Shown here: positions 7,143 to 14,340 of the stretch, in pieces
Position numbering within the stretch: position 1 is the first letter of the stretch
Layout of the letters: every line of letters begins with the position of its first letter
NCBI GenBank assembly: GCA_021153565.1
Contig: JAJKJU010000147.1
Span: forward strand, 1-37,021
Source of the DNA: Rhizobacter sp.
GTDB taxonomy: Bacteria; Pseudomonadota; Gammaproteobacteria; Burkholderiales; Burkholderiaceae_C
Reading direction: 5' to 3'
DNA: 37,021 bases
Translations under genes and position numbers: made by a program
Notes under the pieces: model-generated
Told to the model about the DNA's origin: nothing
Databases searched by the model: none
What the model saw: only the letters and a program-made list of their open reading frames with translations

Positions 7143-8342
7143 CTACAGCGATCCACCGTGGAGTCCGCGGAGATCTGCTGCCTTTGCGTGGGCTTTCTGA
7201 ACCCATTCGTCACCGGTGTGCCCCGTGATCACGCTCTTGCAGGGCGTCGAGTCGCTGATGTCCGACTGATTGTGATACGCATCGAGCTGCGCCTCGAGGC
7301 ACTTCGGATCGCACTGCCCGGGGAAGGTCTGGCCGACGGCCGCAATCGCCTGGCTCTTGGCTTCGCCATAGGTCGTGGTCTTCTCGAAGGTCGGGGTCGC
7401 GTTGGTCCCGTCGGCGCGCACGAACGACAGGGTACCGGGCGTTGCGGTGTCGATGGCCGCGGTGCTCTGGAAGGTGTGCATGAGGCCGTGCGTGCCGTGG
7501 TACTGGTTGCAGCCTTCCACGCAGATGCAGGGTGCCTTGTCGGGGTCGTAGCTCGTCTTGTCGAGGATGCCCGGGTTCTTCGAGTTCTTGCCCGTGCGGT
7601 CGATCATGAAGGAGCTGGCTTCCACCAGGTGGTGGCCGGTCTGCCCTTCGCAGCAGCCCGGCTTGCCGTCCTTCGTCTTGTCGTAGGGCTGGAGCATGCA
7701 GCGCTGCGTCTTCGAGCATTCGCTGCCCATGATCGCCTTCGAGTAGTCGTCGGCACCGCTGGCCGAGCGCGGCTTGGCACCATTCACCAGCGATGCATCG
7801 GCCGTCTTGCAGGGGTCCGGCCCATCCGGGTTGCGCGGCGCGCAATCCTTGCACGCGTCGTGCTCCTTCCCCATGTCTTCCTGGCAGGCAATCCAGACGA
7901 CGATGTCCATCTCGTCCATGTAGGGCCAGGTCGGCGTGTTGCCGGGAACGGAGCCGTGGTTGTGCGTCGTCAGGTCCAGGTGGCGCACGACGTTCTCGCC
8001 TTCCACCTTCACGTCCATGGACCACGCATTGAAGTACACCTTGCCGGTGATCTTGCTGGTGACCACGCCCTTCTTGGGGGCCGAGCCGGCTTCGTCGCCG
8101 GAACTCTTCTTGAAGTACGACTTGTTCTTCAGCATCACCTCCTTGCCGGAGATGGTGACGCTGGTGGATCCGTCGCTGCAGTCCGACGCCATGCCGGTGT
8201 TCGGATAGGGGATCGGCACGCCGGGTGGCGTGGCCGGTGTCAGCGGCGGCGTGAAGCAGACGTCCGGGAACGCACAGATCGCCTTGCCCGCCGCCGACTT
8301 GCAGGACACCTCCATGTTGTTGGCGTAGACCTGGTTGCTCAT
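7143..8342 (-). CDS. PAAR-like (DUF4150) T6SS effector with C-terminal GHH-type nuclease domain
   Basis: A 399-aa fusion of spike tip and toxin. Residues 1-130 are a DUF4150 PAAR-like domain: VYANNMEVSCKSAAGK, then FPDVCFTPPLTPATPPGVPIPYPNTG and VMLKNKSYFKKSSGDEAG. The C-terminal part (about 205-399) carries CCEGQTGHHLVEASSF with the GHH signature at 236-238, followed by CICVEGCNQYHGTHGLMH (His282, 285, 289), as in Tox-GHH2 nucleases of the HNH/Endo VII group. These are expected to cut DNA in the recipient cell. The ATG at 8342 overlaps the TGA of the thiolase-like gene (ATGA), so the two are coupled. Cysteines are abundant (for example CKDC, CCEG, CICVEGC) and may bind metal. A longer reading of this frame upstream is not the gene, because it lies over the thiolase-like CDS. 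Confidence 0.88.
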   Translation of the reverse strand: MSNQVYANNMEVSCKSAAGKAICAFPDVCFTPPLTPATPPGVPIPYPNTGMASDCSDGSTSVTISGKEVMLKNKSYFKKSSGDEAGSAPKKGVVTSKITGKVYFNAWSMDVKVEGENVVRHLDLTTHNHGSVPGNTPTWPYMDEMDIVVWIACQEDMGKEHDACKDCAPRNPDGPDPCKTADASLVNGAKPRSASGADDYSKAIMGSECSKTQRCMLQPYDKTKDGKPGCCEGQTGHHLVEASSFMIDRTGKNSKNPGILDKTSYDPDKAPCICVEGCNQYHGTHGLMHTFQSTAAIDTATPGTLSFVRADGTNATPTFEKTTTYGEAKSQAIAAVGQTFPGQCDPKCLEAQLDAYHNQSDISDSTPCKSVITGHTGDEWVQKAHAKAADLRGLHGGSL

Positions 8343-9367
8343 GTGCTGCCCACCGAATGAAGAATGGCCGCGGCGCGCTGGCCGCTGTCGTTGGCCAGGT
8401 GCATCAGGATGTTCGGCCCGAGCGTGTAGCCCTTGCGGCAGGCGGCGTGCGCCACCGCCAGCACGGCGAGGCCGGCCGCTGCGCCTGCCTCGCCGATGCT
8501 CTCGGCCGGATGCCAGATGTCGAAGGCGTCCTTGCGCTGTCGCATCGTGCGCGACAGCGCGAGCGCAGCCTCCTTGAAGTAGTACTGCTCGCCGGAAACA
8601 TCGGTGATGCGGAAATCCATGTCGTGCATCTCCCGACCGGCATCTGCCAGGGCCTGCCGGATCGCAGCCGCCAGGCCATCGGCACGCAGCGGCTCGCCGG
8701 ATTCGAGATGGGCCGCTTCGACGCCGAAGCCGACGCCGCTGCAGGCCAGTTCGCCGGCGACCGGGGCCAGGCCGACCAGCACGGCGCCACCGGCCTCGCC
8801 GGGCATGAAGCCGTCGGACTGGGTCGGCGTGAGCAGGCGTCCGGCGCGCTGGAAGGACTGGATGCTGGGGCCGCCGAGCAGGCTGTCGGCAGCGGCAATC
8901 ACCACCTGGCTGCAGACGCCCTGCTGCAGCAGGTTTCGTGCTGAAGCCAGTGCGACCGCGGCACTGACGCGGCCGTGCGGCACGACGGCCGAGGCCGGCG
9001 AAAACCGCGCACCGAGTGCCGTCTGGATATCGTCGAACAAGCGGTCCTCGAGCCCGGCGGGCCGCCCCGGCCGCTCGCGCTCGGCGACGCACAGCAGCAG
9101 CGCGATCCCGGGCCAGGTGTCCCGCGCCACGCCCTGCAGGCACTCGTCGATGGCCATCGCGGCCATGCGAACGAGCTTGCCGTGTCCGCGCCAGGCCTTC
9201 TCGAGCGGCACGGCGTGGCCCTGGATCCAGGTGCCGTCGGAGGTCATGAACCGGGTTTCGCTCGGCTGCGTGATCTTGGCGCGCATGGCAGCGCACGACG
9301 AGGCGGCGTCCAGGCCGACGCTGGTGACCAGGCCGGTGCGCCTGATGGCGATCTGAGGAGAGTTCAT
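8339..9367 (-). CDS. Thiolase-like (beta-ketoacyl synthase fold) T6SS cassette protein
   Basis: 342 aa with a ketoacyl-synthase-like layout: RRTGLVTSVG at the N-terminus, VAERERPGR, VVIAAADSLLGG, and PGEAGGAVLVG, which corresponds to the GEGAG-type loop of KAS enzymes. Where KAS enzymes carry the nucleophilic Cys (ACSS type) this protein reads GRVSAAVAL, so the catalytic Cys appears to be absent and normal condensing activity is unlikely. Such proteins recur between DUF2169 and PAAR-like genes in T6SS spike cassettes and are presumed to be effector-loading adaptors. It lies 4 bp after the DUF2169 stop and overlaps the next gene by 4 bases. Confidence 0.75.
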   Translation of the reverse strand: MNSPQIAIRRTGLVTSVGLDAASSCAAMRAKITQPSETRFMTSDGTWIQGHAVPLEKAWRGHGKLVRMAAMAIDECLQGVARDTWPGIALLLCVAERERPGRPAGLEDRLFDDIQTALGARFSPASAVVPHGRVSAAVALASARNLLQQGVCSQVVIAAADSLLGGPSIQSFQRAGRLLTPTQSDGFMPGEAGGAVLVGLAPVAGELACSGVGFGVEAAHLESGEPLRADGLAAAIRQALADAGREMHDMDFRITDVSGEQYYFKEAALALSRTMRQRKDAFDIWHPAESIGEAGAAAGLAVLAVAHAACRKGYTLGPNILMHLANDSGQRAAAILHSVGST

Positions 9368-9371
9368 GGGC

Positions 9372-10493
9372 TCAAGCAGTCGATGGCTCGCGGGGGTTCA
9401 TCGGCACCATCACGACCGGAATCGGGAAGTTGACGCGATCCCGCTGCTGCCACCACTCCCGCCCCTTCTTGCCCACCAGCACCTGGGCGATCTCGTGCAT
9501 GTTCTTCCTCAGCGGCCGCGCCACCCGCCACGTCAGGCTGAACCGCTGCAGCTCCGGCTCGATCACGATGGTGTCCAGCGTCGCGGTGTAGTCCTCACGC
9601 GCCCCGTTCTTCGGAAACACGTGCACCGGCGCCACCAGGTTCGGGATCGTGAAGCGCGTCAGCCCGTCGGGCGTCAGGTTCGCCAGCGCCACCTCCACCG
9701 GCCCGCCGGCGAACGACTCCAGCGGCAGTTGCTGGTCGAGCGGCGCCGCCTGGAAATACTGCGCGTCGAAATCCGGCGGCAGGAAGGGGAAATGCTTGTC
9801 GAGCCACTCGTCGTCGTAGGTGCCCGCAAAGCGCGAGCGCGACGACCAGCCGCGCCCGAGCGGCCCGTACGACATCGGCGCGTAGTCGCTGTCGGGGTCG
9901 CTGACGCTGCGCCCGATCTCCTCGGTGCGCGGCAGCGGTTTGCCGTCGACCCAGGCCTTCTTCAGGTGCTTGTGGAAGCCCACGCCCACCGGGTTGGCCA
10001 TGTAGGCCGCATGCTGCGACGGGTCTTCATGCGCCAGGTCGGCGCCGCCATAGGCCACGTCGTAGCTGATCGGCTGCGTGACGAACGGCTCGGCCGGCGC
10101 CGCGCGCAGCGTGACCAGCCCGCAATCCCATTGCCGCGCGCCGACCACCGCGATGCGCTTGCTCCAGCTGCCGATGCGGATGCCGGTCTCCACGCGCGTG
10201 GCCGGCCGGCCGTGCGGCGCGTGCGCGCTGCCCAGCAGCAGCACGTCCACGCGCGGCTTGCGCGGCGCGAAGTCGACCTCGTACACCGGTGCCGACAGCC
10301 CCGGCTCGCCGGTGAAGGTGTCGGCCGTCACCAGTGGCAACTGCTCGTCGTGCAGCGCGAAATGCGTTGCCGGCTCGCCGGCCTGCGGGAATCGGAAGGT
10401 GCCCTTGATGACGACCACGAGCGACTCGCGGCCGCTCCGCTCGAGCCCCATGTTGTAGCCCGCCGTCATGCGGGTCGCGTTGATCAGCTCCAT
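9372..10493 (-). CDS. DUF2169 T6SS effector-adaptor protein
   Basis: 373 aa opening MELINATRMTAGYNMGLERSGRESLVVVIKGTF-like, the usual start of DUF2169 proteins, with the conserved block VYEVDFAPRKPRVDVLLLGSAHAPHG and the later ISYDVAYGGADLAHEDP. Work on this family shows binding between VgrG and PAAR-containing effectors, helping to load the cargo on the spike. Its place between DUF6484/VgrG and the PAAR-like toxin fits exactly. No signal peptide or membrane segment is present. Confidence 0.88.
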   Translation of the reverse strand: MELINATRMTAGYNMGLERSGRESLVVVIKGTFRFPQAGEPATHFALHDEQLPLVTADTFTGEPGLSAPVYEVDFAPRKPRVDVLLLGSAHAPHGRPATRVETGIRIGSWSKRIAVVGARQWDCGLVTLRAAPAEPFVTQPISYDVAYGGADLAHEDPSQHAAYMANPVGVGFHKHLKKAWVDGKPLPRTEEIGRSVSDPDSDYAPMSYGPLGRGWSSRSRFAGTYDDEWLDKHFPFLPPDFDAQYFQAAPLDQQLPLESFAGGPVEVALANLTPDGLTRFTIPNLVAPVHVFPKNGAREDYTATLDTIVIEPELQRFSLTWRVARPLRKNMHEIAQVLVGKKGREWWQQRDRVNFPIPVVMVPMNPREPSTA

Positions 10494-10514
10494 GTGGGTA
10501 CTGCCGCCGAGGGC

Positions 10515-11075
10515 TCAGTTCAGTTGCACCGAGCCGCCCTTGATGCGGTTGACGCCGGTGGAGCGGCTCGACACGTAGCTGCCCTGGATCAGCACCTTGC
10601 CGGCCTCGGTCAGCGTGATGCTGGCCTTGCCGCAGCGCAGCGTCAGCTCTTTCTTGGCGCTGACCAGCATGCGCTGGCCGTCGCTGTCGAGCTGCACCCG
10701 GTCGGGCCGGTCGGCCAGCGGCCAGCCGGCGGCCGGGCGCAGCACGCCGGTGACGATCGGCAACGCCGCATCGCCGTTTTCGAACATCAACGTCACCTGC
10801 GCACCGATGTGCGCGCCGTGCAGGTCGAGCACCGCGCGTGCGCGCAACGCGCTCGTGCCCGGCTGGCCGGGGTAGAGCACCAGCGGCGTTGCGCCGTCGT
10901 CGGTGATCGCGATCAGTTCGCCGATCACCACCGACGGCAGCGGTTCGCTGCGCAGCACCGCCGCGCGCGACTGCAGCAGCGGATGCAGCGCATCGACCGG
11001 GTCGCCGCTGGGGGTGGCTTCCTCGCGCGCATGCGCGTCGAGAAGTTGTTGGTCCAGCGTGTCGCGGCCGCTCAT
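10515..11075 (-). CDS. DUF6484-domain protein of the VgrG cassette
   Basis: 186 aa. The first ~55 residues are variable. From about residue 60 it has VVIGELIAITDDGATPLVLYPGQPGTSALRARAVLDL and ALPIVTGVLRP, the DUF6484 signature. It then ends in short beta repeats (DGQRMLVSAKKELTLRCGKASITLTEAGKVLIQGSYV) that look like the DUF2345 tail of VgrG. I infer that it may cap or extend the VgrG beta-helix. It starts 8 bp after the VgrG stop and precedes DUF2169, as in many Burkholderiales spike operons. Its biochemical role is unknown. Confidence 0.75.
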   Translation of the reverse strand: MSGRDTLDQQLLDAHAREEATPSGDPVDALHPLLQSRAAVLRSEPLPSVVIGELIAITDDGATPLVLYPGQPGTSALRARAVLDLHGAHIGAQVTLMFENGDAALPIVTGVLRPAAGWPLADRPDRVQLDSDGQRMLVSAKKELTLRCGKASITLTEAGKVLIQGSYVSSRSTGVNRIKGGSVQLN

Positions 11076-11083
11076 CGTGTGCC

Positions 11084-13363
11084 TCAGTTCTGCAGAATCT
11101 TGGAGCCCTTCATCACGATGTCGCTGCTCGCCTTCACGTTGATCTTGCCCGAGCCCTCCACCGTGATGTCCTTGCCCTTGATGGTGATCGTGCCGTCCTT
11201 CTTCATCGTGATGCTGGCGCTGCCGGTCTTCAGCGTGATGGAGTCGGCCGCCTCGAGGACGTAGTTCTTGCCCACCTTCAGCGTGTTGTCCTCGCCGATC
11301 GTGGTGCTGCGGGCCTTGGCCACCTGCACGCTCTGCTTGCCGCCGACGCTCAGGCTGCGGTCGGAGCCGACGTCGATGCTCTGCTTCGCGCCGATCGAGT
11401 GGCTCTCGTTGATGCCCACCGTGACCGAGCGCGTGGCGCCCACCGAGATGCTCTGCGCAGCGCCGACCACCACTTCCTGCGCGGCGCCGATCGCCACCGT
11501 CTCGTTGATGCCGACCGCGCGCGTGCGCTGCAGCGCCACCGTCTCGGTCTTGCTCGCGCCGATGGTCACGGTGCGGTTGCTGCCGATCGTGATCGTCTCG
11601 TTCGCGCCCACCGTCTCGGTGCGGTTCGCACCGATCGCGATGGTCTCGTTGCTGCCGACCTTCTCGTTGCGGTTAACACCGATCGTGATGTCTTCGTTGT
11701 TGCCGACCTTCTCGGTGCGGTCGACGCCGATCGTGATCGTCTCGTTGTTGTCGACGTTCTCGGTGCGGTCGTGCTTGACGTGCACCTTCTCGTCGCGGTC
11801 GATGGTCTTGCTGCGGTCGCGGCCGACCCACTTGGTCTCGTCGTTCTCGACCTCGGTCAGCTGGTCTTTCTCGGCATGCAGCCAGAGCTCTTCGGCGCCC
11901 TGCTTGTCCTCGAAGCGGATCGCGTTGGCATTGCCGTAGCCGCCACCCTTGCTAGAGCGCGTGAGAATCCCTGATTGAGTCGCATTGGCCGGCAAATCCC
12001 ACGGCGGCATCTGCTCCGCGTTGTAGACCCGTCCCGTGATCAGCGGCTGATCCGGATCACCCTCCAGAAAATCAACCACGACCTCCTGCCCGATGCGCGG
12101 GATGTCGACCATGCCGAAGTTCTTCCCCGCCCACGGATGCGACACGCGCACCCAGCATGAACTCTTCTCGTTCTTCTTCCCGTACCGGTCCCAGTGAAAC
12201 TGCAGCTTCACGCGCCCGAACTTGTCAGTGAAGATCTCCTCACCGCCTGGCCCCACCACCACCGCCGTCTGCGGTCCCTGCACGAAAGGCTTGGGCGTGA
12301 CCCGCGCCGGACGAAACTGTTGAACCGCCGGGATGGCGGAGAACTCGCAATGCAGCCGTCCCGCCAAGTTGCCCGACTCGTAGCCATCCACCTGCGCATG
12401 CATCGACAGCGTAGTGATCAGGTACTGGTCGTTTTGATCCTTGCGCGGATGGTGGCTGAGCTTGAGCAAATGCCCGACCTCAATGCCATGCGCGTTAGAT
12501 GCGCCCTGCAGCGTCTGGAACGGCGTCTGCAGTTCATCCATGCGGTCCTCGGCCCACTGCGAACCGTCGGCAGATTGCACATAGTCGCCCTGGAAGTCGA
12601 AGACCTCGTAGTCCGACAAGCTGTGCGACCGTGTCTTATCGGCCTTGACCTTGAGATCGGTCGAAGGGCGTTCGAAGTCGTAGCTCGTCAGCGCCACCTT
12701 GCCGCTGCGCACTTCGCGCGAGAAGCTCCACTGAGATATGCATTCGGTGTCGGGCGATGTATCGGCCCCCTGCTCTATGTAGGGCAGCGTGTCGCATGTC
12801 GGCGCCGCATCGTGAGCACTCTGCGAATCCATAAGCACCAGCTTGTGCTTGCCGTCGCTGTGCTCGAAGTACCAATAGATGCCCTCGTGCTCCATCAACC
12901 TCGCGACGAAGTTGAAATCAGTCTCGCGGTACTGCACGCAGTACACCCAGTTGCGATAGCTGCGAAACAGCTTGAACTCGAAGTCGGCAACGCCGTGGTC
13001 TTCGAACACCTTCTTGACGATGTCGGGGACGCTCTGCTCCTGGAAGATGCGGCAGTCGGCAGTGCGCGTCAGAAACCACAGCCAACTGCTCACCGTCGCC
13101 TGATAAGTGAAGTAGCTGCCGCGATGCACACCGGCGCCGAAGCGCGTCACGAACCCATTGATGTGGCGCTTGGCATCGTCGCGCAGCTGAATGGTCACCG
13201 TGACGGGTTTGCCGAGAAGATCCTCTGGCTTGATGTCAGGCTTCTTGCTGACCAAGCCGAGCTCAATCCCGCCGAGCATGCTTAGGCCCGCCGACAATCT
13301 CATCGACTCGAAAAGCAGGTCATCAGAAGCCAGTGGTGATTTGAGTGTGATCGGAGGCGGCAT
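11084..13363 (-). CDS. vgrG: T6SS spike protein VgrG (TssI)
   Basis: 759 aa from the ATG at 13363; a GTG 9 bases earlier is also possible. Order of parts: gp27-like base (1-330, with FVARLMEHEGIYWYFEH), gp5 OB-fold (about 385-480, EEIFTDKFGRVKLQFHWDRYG, SCWVRVSHPWAGKNFG, PRIGQEVVVDFLEGDPDQPLITGRVYN), then a long beta-helix of 7-residue steps (VGxNETITIGxNRTE, about 500-660) and a DUF2345-like tail ending IVMKGSKILQN. The trimer forms the puncturing spike on the Hcp tube. There is no separate toxin domain at its C-terminus, so cargo probably rides through the partner genes downstream. Stepwise repeats also show at DNA level at 11390-11830. Confidence 0.95.
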   Translation of the reverse strand: MPPPITLKSPLASDDLLFESMRLSAGLSMLGGIELGLVSKKPDIKPEDLLGKPVTVTIQLRDDAKRHINGFVTRFGAGVHRGSYFTYQATVSSWLWFLTRTADCRIFQEQSVPDIVKKVFEDHGVADFEFKLFRSYRNWVYCVQYRETDFNFVARLMEHEGIYWYFEHSDGKHKLVLMDSQSAHDAAPTCDTLPYIEQGADTSPDTECISQWSFSREVRSGKVALTSYDFERPSTDLKVKADKTRSHSLSDYEVFDFQGDYVQSADGSQWAEDRMDELQTPFQTLQGASNAHGIEVGHLLKLSHHPRKDQNDQYLITTLSMHAQVDGYESGNLAGRLHCEFSAIPAVQQFRPARVTPKPFVQGPQTAVVVGPGGEEIFTDKFGRVKLQFHWDRYGKKNEKSSCWVRVSHPWAGKNFGMVDIPRIGQEVVVDFLEGDPDQPLITGRVYNAEQMPPWDLPANATQSGILTRSSKGGGYGNANAIRFEDKQGAEELWLHAEKDQLTEVENDETKWVGRDRSKTIDRDEKVHVKHDRTENVDNNETITIGVDRTEKVGNNEDITIGVNRNEKVGSNETIAIGANRTETVGANETITIGSNRTVTIGASKTETVALQRTRAVGINETVAIGAAQEVVVGAAQSISVGATRSVTVGINESHSIGAKQSIDVGSDRSLSVGGKQSVQVAKARSTTIGEDNTLKVGKNYVLEAADSITLKTGSASITMKKDGTITIKGKDITVEGSGKINVKASSDIVMKGSKILQN

Positions 13364-13436
13364 GTGGTGCACTCACCGCGCTCGAGCGGCTGACCACATG
13401 ATCGGGTGCGGGCAGGCTGCAGAAAAGGGACGAAAG

Positions 13437-14321
13437 TCATGGAACGGATTCAGAGGCTGAGAGTTCGCCGACCCAGTCTTCGGCCTTCTTCAGATTCCAG
13501 ACATTCCGAGCGTGGTCGATGAGGTCCTGATCTACGTCGTCCACCGGAAACGCAGACGCCAGCCCATTATTGAGGCCAACCCGGATTTCTCGAGCAATGT
13601 TGCCGACTTCCGAATAGCTCACGTTGGTGGCTCGACGCGCATCCATGGTGCGGCCGTAGACGCGTTGTCCACCGAGCAGAATCTCGTAATAAATGGACTC
13701 GGCCAGATGATCCGTGCCGCTTGCCAGCTTCGCCGACACCTTGATCTGCAGACCCTCCATGCGGTATTCATAGAGCACAGACTCGATGATGAGTTGCTCC
13801 GTGTTCTGAAAGCATGTCGCGGCAACCAGATTGTCGGGAACGTCCGATCCGCCGAGCCCGTGGGCCACCAAGTGGCACCACTCGTAGTTGATGGTGCTGT
13901 GCCCGCGCGTCCCGGCCGCGCCATGCCCGCGCCGCGCGTAGGCCGTGGCCGACAAGGCCTCGCCGAGTTCATCGCTTGTGGCCTGGGTCATCGCCACGGT
14001 GTGAGCCCTGGCGGGAACATAGGTGTGTGCGACGGTGCCGCTCTGCTCCTTCGTGCCTCCAAGGCCGGTGTACCAGGCCCACGCGCCTTCCTGCAGGGCC
14101 GCATTCATCAGCCCATGCCGGAACGACCTGACGCCGTGAGTGAAGAAGCCGTAGTTGCCTGTAGGCCGGCCATACAGCTTCATGCCCGCTCTGCCGATGG
14201 GCCGGTGGTACGGCTGTCCGCTTCGCGAATGAAAGGCCGCGGTCCAGTGGCCGCCACTGTCGTCCCGAATATGAAGCGTGCCATTGCGCACGTACAGGGC
14301 TGCAAACTGGTCGTTGGCCAT
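13437..14321 (-). CDS. Putative His-Me-finger-like nuclease toxin
   Basis: 294 aa from the ATG at 14321, 20 bp after the tssH stop. An earlier in-frame start would lie inside tssH and adds only low-complexity residues. The core is YEWCHLVAHGLGGSDVPDNL followed by VAATCFQNTEQL. A histidine, a GG turn and an Asn-containing DNL motif in that spacing are typical of DNA/RNA non-specific endonucleases and other His-Me-finger toxins, although the usual DRGH is replaced by EWCH. The N-terminal ~130 residues are unique here. It sits between tssH and vgrG in the same orientation, which favours a T6SS effector. No separate immunity gene is visible beside it. The final codons contain one copy of a dispersed 14-mer (13450-13463). 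Confidence 0.6.
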   Translation of the reverse strand: MANDQFAALYVRNGTLHIRDDSGGHWTAAFHSRSGQPYHRPIGRAGMKLYGRPTGNYGFFTHGVRSFRHGLMNAALQEGAWAWYTGLGGTKEQSGTVAHTYVPARAHTVAMTQATSDELGEALSATAYARRGHGAAGTRGHSTINYEWCHLVAHGLGGSDVPDNLVAATCFQNTEQLIIESVLYEYRMEGLQIKVSAKLASGTDHLAESIYYEILLGGQRVYGRTMDARRATNVSYSEVGNIAREIRVGLNNGLASAFPVDDVDQDLIDHARNVWNLKKAEDWVGELSASESVP

Positions 14322-14340
14322 CGTGCCGCGACTCGCTGAT

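Noticed and set aside
8343-9296. N-terminal extension of the PAAR-like/GHH protein (a 717-codon frame)
   Set aside because: It overlaps the thiolase-like gene in another frame and reads as Arg/Ala-rich shadow sequence; the ATG at 8342 gives the true DUF4150 start.
7113-11264. Long plus-strand open frames opposite the VgrG cassette
   Set aside because: They mirror high-GC minus-strand genes, are His/Arg/Ala-rich and contain no recognisable domain.
11390-11830. Regular short DNA repeats resembling a CRISPR or tandem array
   Set aside because: These encode the 7-residue steps of the VgrG beta-helix; repeats are degenerate and there are no spacers.
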